NCBI GenBank assembly: GCA_964511575.1
Contig: CAZEFM010000140.1
Location: 1-6,099 of the forward strand
Direction of reading: 5' to 3'
DNA from: CALKHT01 sp964511575
Lineage (GTDB): Bacteria > Planctomycetota > Phycisphaerae > Phycisphaerales > Phycisphaeraceae
Length of the DNA: 6,099 bases
Numbering within the stretch: position 1 is the stretch's first letter; each line of letters begins with the position of its first letter. Below are positions 1 to 4,613 of the stretch, one piece after another. The notes beneath the pieces were generated by a model. The model did not search any database. It was given only the letters and a program-made list of their open reading frames with translations, and was not told the DNA's origin. The position numbers were made by a program, and so were the translations under genes.

Positions 1-2
1 CT

Positions 3-701
3 TCGCTGCCCGTGCTGTACGTGGCCGTGGGACGCAGGCTTGGCTACCCGCTCAAACTCGTCACCACCAAAGGTCATATCTTCTGCCGGTGGGATGGTAA
101 GGATCACCCCAATCCAGTCTGGCGCGAGCGGTTCAATATTGAGGGTTCGGGCGAGGGCTTCACCAGCTTTGACGACGAATACTACACCCGCTGGCCGTTT
201 CGCATCCATCGGCGTGAGGTTCAGGTCGCCCGTTATCTGGTATCGCTGACGCCCGCCGAGGAGTTCGCGGCCTTCCTCGCGGCCCGTGGTCACTGTGCAT
301 TCGACAACAGGCGCAAAGGTTTCGCCGCGCGCTGCTACGAGAACGCGTATGGCTACGATCCGACGCGGCCAAGTTATAGTGCTTGGTTCCTCGACGCTGC
401 GCTTGCAAGCAACTACTGGCCGCGTTCGCCGGAGTTGAATTACCGCCTCGTGACGACCATGAATGAACGCAACCGCAACCGACGCGATCCACTCGCTGTT
501 AGCGTTCCGACACCCGGTTTCAGTGGCGTTAACGAAGTTCCGCTTCCGTCCGCAAGGCCGCGCCTCGAAACGGGCATCCCCAATCCGATCGAAATTGAAT
601 CGTGGCAACAACCACAGCCCACAGTTCCGGCACACCAGGTATCGCCGGCCTTCCAAAACACATACCAAGATCAACACCTCCGTCACGGGAGCCAGCCATG
701 A
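3..701 (+). CDS. Transglutaminase-like protein, 5'-truncated by window edge
   Basis: The frame is open from the first bases, so the true start lies outside the window; 232 residues are visible. The opening S-L-P-V-L-Y-V-A-V-G-R-R-L-G-Y-P-L-K-L-V, then K-G-H-I-F-C-R-W and R-F-N-I-E, match the second half of the transglutaminase-like cysteine-protease fold. The catalytic Cys would lie just upstream of the window. The probable catalytic His is visible residue 25 (75-77), and Asn45 (135-137) of R-F-N-I-E may be the third polar residue. A segment starting T-P-A-E-E-F follows, containing a possible TPR-like helical stretch (C-Y-E-N-A-Y-G-Y-D-P). The tail is Pro/Asn/Gln-rich and probably disordered. 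The stop TGA (699-701) overlaps the next gene's ATG. The enzyme class is reasonably supported; substrate and localisation are unknown because the N-terminus is missing. Confidence 0.72.
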   Translation, partial: SLPVLYVAVGRRLGYPLKLVTTKGHIFCRWDGKDHPNPVWRERFNIEGSGEGFTSFDDEYYTRWPFRIHRREVQVARYLVSLTPAEEFAAFLAARGHCAFDNRRKGFAARCYENAYGYDPTRPSYSAWFLDAALASNYWPRSPELNYRLVTTMNERNRNRRDPLAVSVPTPGFSGVNEVPLPSARPRLETGIPNPIEIESWQQPQPTVPAHQVSPAFQNTYQDQHLRHGSQP

Positions 702-1570
702 AGTCACGTTTGATTGCACTGACCGTATTCGTCCTCACCATTGCGTGCGGTGAAGCCGCCCAGGCGATGTACCATCCCGGCGTGGGCCGCTTCACGACGC
801 GCGATCCGAATGGGATGATGGTCGGAGCGGCATTTGCGCCACGCGACCCGATGAAACAGTACGCGGACGGAATGCACTTGTATCAATATGTGCGAAGCGC
901 CCCGACACGATACGTCGATCCGATCGGAACCCAGCTATTCGTTGTTGGTGGCACACCGGAAACTCTTCAGTTCGCACTCGATACGTTTCTACCGATGCTC
1001 GAAGAATTGTGTCCATGTCTGAAGTTCTCCACAGAGCGTCCCGAGGCTCGTGGGGCTTGGCTTGCGGTTGGTCGGAATACCGACAATAAAGACGAGTTTT
1101 GCGCATGTTTAGATCAGCACGCCTCCGGATGTAAAATTCTTTCAGATCTTGCTCTTGATAGGCATCGCCATGCTCTTTCCCGACAGCCTGGTACAGGCTC
1201 CCGCGCACAGCCTATCAGACGAGGCGATCAACGGACATACCTCGTCCTCGACCCAAATCAGGCGACCGATGACGTACCCTTAATACAAATCTTCACGCAT
1301 GAATTTGCTCATATATGGGACTATGAGCATACATTTACTGGACCGAACGACACCGAACCGAACACGGGTAGAACGCGAAAAACCGTCGTAGACGGCCTCC
1401 CCTATGCTGAAATCCTGGCTGTGCGCGCCGAGAACCAGATCATGCCGGAAATCACCGGCAATCCCCTGAATCGTACAACATACGATGGAATAAATGTACC
1501 CGACCCTCAGGCTCCGCGCGATTTTGGAAAGTGCGACTGTGACAAACTTTTCAACCAGCTCGCCCCATGA
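698..1570 (+). CDS. Exported RHS-core protein with C-terminal zincin-like (HExxH) domain; candidate toxin
   Basis: 290 residues. I chose ATG 698 because GGGAG (687-691) lies 6 bases upstream and the protein then begins with a signal peptide (MKSRLIALTVFVLTIA, probable cleavage after A-Q-A, residue 23). A longer frame back to 602 lies inside the upstream gene. The mature protein starts directly in an RHS-repeat-associated core: Y-H-P-G-V-G-R-F-T-T-R-D-P-N-G (25-39), then D-G-M-H-L-Y-Q-Y-V-R (58-66) and Y-V-D-P-I-G (72-77). No YD repeats precede it. The C-terminal part carries HEFAHIWDYEH (201-211), a zinc-peptidase HExxH motif, followed by A-E-I-L-A-V-R-A-E-N-Q-I (237-248), similar to a segment after HExxH in RHS-linked peptidase tips. 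Three CxC pairs (105/107, 135/137, 279/281) suit an extracytoplasmic, disulfide-bonded protein. ATGA overlaps link it to both neighbours. The RHS core is well supported; metallopeptidase activity is probable; a toxin role is inferred. Confidence 0.78.
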   Translation: MKSRLIALTVFVLTIACGEAAQAMYHPGVGRFTTRDPNGMMVGAAFAPRDPMKQYADGMHLYQYVRSAPTRYVDPIGTQLFVVGGTPETLQFALDTFLPMLEELCPCLKFSTERPEARGAWLAVGRNTDNKDEFCACLDQHASGCKILSDLALDRHRHALSRQPGTGSRAQPIRRGDQRTYLVLDPNQATDDVPLIQIFTHEFAHIWDYEHTFTGPNDTEPNTGRTRKTVVDGLPYAEILAVRAENQIMPEITGNPLNRTTYDGINVPDPQAPRDFGKCDCDKLFNQLAP

Positions 1571-2292
1571 ACTTTTTGAGTAAAGCATTTTACCTGTGGC
1601 TTGTCCTCGCTTTTGTCGGTTGCGCCCCGTCGCAATCCGAATGGCCACATGTATCTTGGATGCGCGAAATGCCGATTCGCGAGGATATCCGTAGGAATCT
1701 TCTGACAGCCATTTCCGCACAGCAGGCAGAGCGAATTTTCTCACTGGCTCTTGGGTTAGGCGACGCTCGACAAGGATTCATTCTGTTTCACCTCAACTTT
1801 CGCGGACCATTTGATCATGCGGAGTGGGACCGGGGGTTTACGCTGCGCGAGCCGGACATGATCGATGGTGGGCTACTTGTGGTAACGTGGAGTGAGTCGA
1901 GTTGGGTGGTCGCGGGTGACGTATACCCGACGGGTTTGCCATATAGCGTAATGACGATGAAAGAAGGGGGATACGCTTTCCGTATAGCGCGGAGCGCACT
2001 GGCAGATCAGGCTGGGAACGATGCCTGGCACGATCTGCAACGTGATCTCTATCAATTTCGCGAACAACCCTGGGGGCACGCTTTTGGCGAAGCATGGTCG
2101 CATGGAGGAACCCTGGACATCCTATATGCATGGAACGAAGAAAATCATTCATGGACGATCATCGTTGACGGCCCCGTTGAAGAACCGTGCGAAAGGCCTA
2201 TGTTGAAGTTTCTCGGCGCCATACGACTGTACGAGCAACTGATGTATTTGCACCAATCCTATTTTGCTGTTGTTCCGAGAGCGACGGATTAG
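1567..2292 (+). CDS. Predicted lipoprotein; candidate immunity partner of the upstream RHS/peptidase protein
   Basis: 241 residues with no family I recognise. The N-terminus is a lipoprotein-type signal: a Lys at 6, hydrophobic segment 8-17, and F-V-G-C ending at Cys19 as the lipidation site. Phe at -3 is unusual for a lipobox. The remainder is a soluble, aromatic-rich domain (many Trp, for example W-S-E-S-S-W and the stretch A-W-N-E-E-N-H-S-W around 188-196) with no catalytic signature. ATG 1567 overlaps the upstream stop as ATGA (1567-1570). No clear Shine-Dalgarno precedes it, so translation probably depends on re-initiation after the upstream gene. Position immediately after an RHS-core gene with a peptidase tip, plus predicted extracytoplasmic anchoring, is where an immunity protein would be expected. 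That role is inferred from order only. The gene is real with high confidence; the function is unknown. Confidence 0.75.
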   Translation: MNFLSKAFYLWLVLAFVGCAPSQSEWPHVSWMREMPIREDIRRNLLTAISAQQAERIFSLALGLGDARQGFILFHLNFRGPFDHAEWDRGFTLREPDMIDGGLLVVTWSESSWVVAGDVYPTGLPYSVMTMKEGGYAFRIARSALADQAGNDAWHDLQRDLYQFREQPWGHAFGEAWSHGGTLDILYAWNEENHSWTIIVDGPVEEPCERPMLKFLGAIRLYEQLMYLHQSYFAVVPRATD

Positions 2293-2303
2293 CTCGCGGA
2301 TCT

Positions 2304-2522
2304 TTATCGTCGCACCTTGCCCCTTTTCCACTCGAATACCACCCGTTCCACACGGCTACCCTTCCCGTCCTTGCGGGTCAACACAGGATGCTGCTTGTCC
2401 CAGACGATGCCTTGGCTGAAATACAGCCCCGCCTTTTCCAGCGGCTTGGGGTAGTTGCCAAGGTTGGCGTACCCGCCCCAGATGTAGAACGATCCGCCGG
2501 CCTTGAGCACACGCGCCGCGTT
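2304..2522 (-). pseudogene. DNA methyltransferase remnant (N6/N4-type), truncated by the insertion sequence
   Basis: Read on the - strand from the IS edge, this encodes N-A-A-R-V-L-K-A-G-G-S-F-Y-I-W-G-G-Y, then G-L-Y-F-S-Q-G-I-V-W-D-K-Q-H-P-V-L-T-R-K-D. This matches the middle of site-specific DNA methyltransferases of the N6_N4_Mtase (DNA methylase) group: the VLKxGGSFYIW strand following the catalytic motif, and the later HPVLTRKD stretch. The N-terminal part is cut off at the IS end (2523), and no D/N-PP-Y/W catalytic motif or FxGxG cofactor motif is present, so it cannot be active. After RKD (about 2367) the sequence stops resembling the family and runs through a basic tail to TAA (2304-2306), so the 3' end also looks rearranged. 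It converges with the lipoprotein gene, with 11 bases between stops. The family call is fairly sure; the original protein's role is not known. Confidence 0.68.
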
Positions 2523-2542
2523 AGAAAGCGTGTGAGAAGTCG
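2523..2542 (+). repeat. Left terminal inverted repeat of the IS
   Basis: AGAAAGCGTGTGAGAAGTCG on the + strand pairs with the other end's reverse complement at 17 of 20 positions, differing at positions 7, 14 and 18. It ends 10 bases beyond the transposase stop codon (2553). Confidence 0.85.
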
Positions 2543-2552
2543 GTTCGTGCGA

Positions 2553-2936
2553 TCAGCCGGGGCTTAATCGGTGCAGCATCAGGTTGATCATGGCCAGGCG
2601 GATCATCGCTTCGCTGCTTTGCGGACTGGTCTCGTAATCCTTGCTGAGCCGACGATACTTGCCCAGCCACGCGAAGGTGCGTTCCACAATCCAGCGTTTG
2701 GGCAACACCACGAACCTGCTCGCATCGTTTCGCCTGACGATCTCGATTGCGCGTTTGTACCAACGCTTCGCATTCTCCACCAGTTCGCCAGCGTACCCGC
2801 CATCCGCCCACAGCTTCTTCAATCGCTTGAAACGACCCGCAATATCAGCGAGCACCCGTTCCGCGCCATCGCGATCCTGCACATCGCCAGCATGCACCGT
2901 CAGGCTGACGATCAGGCCCAGCGTATCCACGATCAA
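2553..2936 (-). CDS. IS5-family transposase, C-terminal catalytic frame (orfB)
   Basis: This is the -1 frame relative to orfA and carries the rest of the RNase H-like DDE domain: I-V-D-T-L-G-L at the start, the second Asp in W-A-D-G-G-Y-A-G (Asp45 counted from the TTG at 2936), and the catalytic Glu in R-W-I-V-E-R-T-F-A-W (Glu85), followed by the basic Y-R-R-L-S-K-D-Y-E helix. The TTG at 2936 is only the first possible start codon. The frame is open back to a TAA at 3009-3011, so it overlaps orfA over about 76 bases, and the family-like sequence begins upstream of the TTG with G-Y-D-A-G-K-K. It is therefore best read as the second half of an orfA-orfB fusion protein of about 260 residues, made by -1 frameshifting, rather than as a separate protein. 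If the shift is not programmed, the transposase is inactive. Confidence 0.85.
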   Translation of the reverse strand: MIVDTLGLIVSLTVHAGDVQDRDGAERVLADIAGRFKRLKKLWADGGYAGELVENAKRWYKRAIEIVRRNDASRFVVLPKRWIVERTFAWLGKYRRLSKDYETSPQSSEAMIRLAMINLMLHRLSPG

Positions 2937-3340
2937 ATGACGCTTTCGCCCCGTGATTTTCTTGCCCGCATCGTAGCCGTGGCACCCCCTTTTTGGGGCG
3001 CAGCCGTCTTAATGCTCTGGCTGTCCATGATGCCCGCCGAGGGCGTGGGCTTGCGACCGCTCTTGCGTCGCACCCGTTCACGCAAGCGATCATGAATGTG
3101 TTCCCACGTGCCATCCAGGCGAAAGCGACGGTAGTAATAATGCACCGTTCCCCAAGGCGGAAAGTCGTGTGGCAGTTGTCGCCAGGAACAACCGGTGCGC
3201 AACAGGTAAACGATGCCGTTGATCACCTCACGCATGTTCACCGAACGATGCCGTCCGCCCGGCTCCGCCAATGGGATCAGCGGCTCGATCGTTCGCCATT
3301 GTTCATCCGTGAGGTCCGATGGGTAGAGCTTCCGTGCCAT
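2933..3340 (-). CDS. IS5-family transposase, N-terminal frame (orfA)
   Basis: 135 residues as read without a shift. Residues 6-82 (Y-P-S-D-L-T-D-E-Q-W through R-L-D-G-T-W) are a DUF4096-type, helix-turn-helix DNA-binding domain of IS5-family transposases, with the hallmark G-C-S-W-R-Q-L-P. The first catalytic Asp of the DDE triad is in I-M-D-S-Q-S-I-K (Asp106). Residues after about 120 (A-T-A-T-M-R-A-R) no longer match the family because the reading frame is wrong there; the -1 frame of the same DNA reads G-Y-D-A-G-K-K-I-T-G-R-K-R-H, which is the expected continuation. ATG 3340 is preceded by a palindrome rather than a Shine-Dalgarno. Function requires fusion to the downstream frame. Confidence 0.87.
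   Translation of the reverse strand: MARKLYPSDLTDEQWRTIEPLIPLAEPGGRHRSVNMREVINGIVYLLRTGCSWRQLPHDFPPWGTVHYYYRRFRLDGTWEHIHDRLRERVRRKSGRKPTPSAGIMDSQSIKTAAPQKGGATATMRARKSRGESVI
2985..2998 (-). other. Candidate -1 frameshift site in the transposase
   Basis: On the coding (-) strand the orfA/orfB overlap contains CCCC AAAAA GGGGG, read in orfA as CCC-CAA-AAA-GGG-GGT. A one-base backward slip on the AAA or GGG-GGT codons puts ribosomes into the catalytic frame just before G-Y-D-A-G-K-K. Homopolymer slip sites are usual in IS families that make their transposase by frameshifting; a simple 1-base deletion near ACGGCTAC (+ strand 2972-2981) is the alternative. Confidence 0.5.
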
Positions 3341-3341
3341 A

Positions 3342-3355
3342 CCGATAACTATCGG
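3342..3355. promoter_or_regulatory. Palindrome directly upstream of the transposase start
   Basis: CCGATA-AC-TATCGG is a perfect 6-bp inverted repeat with a 2-base centre, ending one base before the transposase ATG (3340). In mRNA it could form a 5-bp hairpin with a 4-base loop where a ribosome-binding site would normally sit; as DNA it could be an operator. No Shine-Dalgarno is visible. The function is not demonstrated. Confidence 0.4.
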
Positions 3356-3363
3356 CTCAATTG

Positions 3364-3383
3364 CGGCTTTTCACACACTTTCT
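3364..3383 (-). repeat. Right terminal inverted repeat of the IS
   Basis: Read on the - strand this is AGAAAGTGTGTGAAAAGCCG. It is the transposase-upstream end and the sequence beyond it (3384 onward) continues in frame into the truncated sialidase-like gene. Confidence 0.85.
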
Positions 3384-3668
3384 GAGGATTTGGTGAATTG
3401 GACCGTTGATGCGATCGTGGTGCAGGACCTGACGGATCGCGCGACGATGGGGTTTCAGTATGCCGACTGGATTTTCGACGGGGACGACATCCTCGCGGTG
3501 GTGCGGACCGCCTATCCCGACGCCTTCGGTTCTGCAAACAATTATCACGATGCCAATTATTTGACCTTTCATCGCGTGGAGAACTTTCGCGCGTTGATTC
3601 CCGAGCCCGCGTCGCTGGTGTTGTTGGGAGTGGGAGCCCCGTGGCTGTTGCGCCGTCGACGCGCCTGA
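3384..3668 (+). pseudogene. C-terminal fragment of a PEP-CTERM sialidase-like protein, 5' end lost at the IS
   Basis: The frame is open from the IS edge: E-D-L-V-N-W-T, then G-F-Q-Y-A-D-W-I-F-D-G-D-D-I-L-A-V, R-T-A-Y-P-D, H-D-A-N-Y-L-T-F-H-R and N-F-R-A-L-I. It aligns with residues 334-404 of the intact protein at 4614-5882 without large gaps, so roughly 330 N-terminal residues including both Asp-boxes are missing. The end differs from that paralogue: I-P-E-P-A-S-L-V-L-L-G-V-G-A-P-W-L-L-R-R-R-R-A is a PEP-CTERM signal (Pro-Glu-Pro, hydrophobic stretch, Arg cluster), which directs exported proteins to an exosortase for surface sorting. Without a start, a signal peptide or the body of the propeller it is almost certainly non-functional. 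A TTG at 3390 could start a 92-residue product but has no convincing ribosome-binding site. Confidence 0.8.
3600..3665 (+). other. PEP-CTERM protein-sorting signal
   Basis: The codons give P-E-P-A-S, then a hydrophobic run (L-V-L-L-G-V-G-A-P-W-L-L), then R-R-R-R-A and the stop. This tripartite layout is the PEP-CTERM/exosortase recognition signal and implies that the genome encodes an exosortase elsewhere. Confidence 0.85.
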
Positions 3669-3746
3669 AGGTGGTGCTGATGGACAAGAGAGAAGTCGTC
3701 GCGCTGCGAGAAGTGTCAGCGGGAGACCTGGATGTTCCATTCAACG

Positions 3747-3752
3747 AAAGGA
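3747..3752 (+). promoter_or_regulatory. Shine-Dalgarno that decides the pseudopilin start
   Basis: AAAGGA lies 6 bases before ATG 3759, which yields the short basic leader M-Y-K-R-G typical of prepilins. A competing ATG at 3732 also has a GGGAG upstream (3721-3725) but would add nine residues with no leader character. Confidence 0.6.
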
Positions 3753-3758
3753 TGCGTC

Positions 3759-4583
3759 ATGTACAAAAGAGGTTTCACGCTCATCGAACTTCTGGTTGTC
3801 ATATCGATCATTGCGCTGTTGATTGCGCTGCTCCTGCCTGCCCTTTCGCGAGCTCGTCTGGCGGCGGATCAGCTTAAGTGCGGGACGCAACTGCGGCAGT
3901 TGATGACCGGGGCCACGGCACACGCCGTCGACAACGACGGGCTGTATCCGCAGCAGAGCGCGCTTCACAACTTTGACAATGCGATTCAGGTGCTTCCCAT
4001 TGCGGAAGAAGGTGTATCAAGCGGGCTTCCCAACTCCTGGGCGGCACGGGTGTGGCCTTACATGAGCCAGACGCCGCTGGCCTTCATTTGTCCGACTGTG
4101 GAGAGTCGTGACAAACGTGACAGCAACGCCACCTTCATGCCCACGAAGTACAACCAGTTCTCGTATGTGATGAACGGCATCGTGTCGCAGTGGGGCGGGC
4201 GCAACGTGCTCAATCATTCGGCCGTGGTGGCGTTCCGGGAGGATCCCTTCACCACAAACTCGGCAATTCTGCGTGCTTCCTGGCACATTGGGGGAACGCC
4301 GAACACCACCGATGCGGGGTGGAGCGGCTGGATGTACTTCGGCAATCCCAACAACCAGAATCTGGGAAGCGACAAGCGTTTGACCGCCGAGCCGCATGAT
4401 GGTGGTCAGAACATGGGGTACCTGGACGGACATGTCGCTTTCCGCAGCGCGGATGAGGTCACGAGCCGAGCGTTTGGCATCCTCATCAATGGGCAGGACA
4501 CGACCGAATCGTTCTCCACGGGATACACCGCCGGGGGCCGTGCAGGTGTTGTCGATCCCTCGCTGATCGGGGAAGCGAATTAG
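3759..4583 (+). CDS. Pseudopilin-like protein with prepilin leader and H-X9-DG motif
   Basis: 274 residues. The N-terminus M-Y-K-R-G followed by F-T-L-I-E-L-L-V-V-I-S-I-I-A-L-L-I-A-L-L is a type IV prepilin/type II secretion pseudopilin leader: cleavage by prepilin peptidase after Gly5, N-methylation of Phe6, Glu at mature position 5, then one hydrophobic helix. The remainder is a globular domain with W-A-A-R-V-W-P-Y and a Cys pair (41, 111). H-D-G-G-Q-N-M-G-Y-L-D-G (213-224) is the H-X9-DG motif of the large planctomycete/Lentisphaerae/Verrucomicrobia pseudopilin-like families (DUF1559 and relatives). It probably sits on the cell surface or in a periplasmic pilus-like fibre; a specific partner is not known. 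Spacing to the next gene is 30 bases, so the two are probably co-transcribed. Start choice rests on the AAAGGA site and the leader; ATG 3732 is the alternative. Confidence 0.88.
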   Translation: MYKRGFTLIELLVVISIIALLIALLLPALSRARLAADQLKCGTQLRQLMTGATAHAVDNDGLYPQQSALHNFDNAIQVLPIAEEGVSSGLPNSWAARVWPYMSQTPLAFICPTVESRDKRDSNATFMPTKYNQFSYVMNGIVSQWGGRNVLNHSAVVAFREDPFTTNSAILRASWHIGGTPNTTDAGWSGWMYFGNPNNQNLGSDKRLTAEPHDGGQNMGYLDGHVAFRSADEVTSRAFGILINGQDTTESFSTGYTAGGRAGVVDPSLIGEAN

Positions 4584-4613
4584 GCCAGTTGGTATCGGCT
4601 GGAAAGGCTTTTT

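Larger units (their letters stand above)
2523..3383 (-). mobile_element. IS5-family insertion sequence (IS427/IS1031-like), about 860 bp
   Basis: The element is bounded by imperfect inverted repeats (2523-2542 and 3364-3383, 17 of 20 matching) and holds a transposase on the - strand in two overlapping frames. Length, DUF4096-type N-terminal domain, two-frame DDE transposase and TIR size fit the IS427/IS1031 groups of IS5. Termini could be one base further in (GAAAG...CTTTC), giving about 859 bp. Flanks read GTTA at the left and TGAG at the right, so no exact target duplication is seen. Both neighbouring genes are cut at its edges and are unrelated to each other. Confidence 0.88.

Noticed and set aside
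602..697. N-terminal extension of the RHS-core gene back to ATG 602
   Set aside because: It lies inside the transglutaminase-like gene in another frame and would bury the signal peptide; ATG 698 has a good ribosome-binding site.
2281..2313. GCGACG...CGTCGC inverted repeat between the convergent lipoprotein and methyltransferase fragments, as a terminator
   Set aside because: Six paired bases around a 21-base loop with no following T-run on either strand; this is too weak.
2187..2567. + strand frame across the lipoprotein end, methyltransferase remnant and IS edge
   Set aside because: It crosses an IS boundary and overlaps recognisable sequence in other frames; it shows no domain features.
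3669..3758. Promoter in the gap before the pseudopilin-like gene
   Set aside because: I could not find a convincing -35/-10 pair; only ribosome-binding sites are visible.
3641..3877. + strand frame overlapping the end of the PEP-CTERM fragment and the pseudopilin leader
   Set aside because: It runs out of frame through the unmistakable prepilin leader and has no motif of its own.
4585..4613. Possible hairpin plus T-run (CCAGT...GCTGG, then CTTTTT) after the pseudopilin-like gene, as a terminator
   Set aside because: The stem is only four to five pairs with a wobble, and the T-run is separated from it by the next gene's ribosome-binding site.
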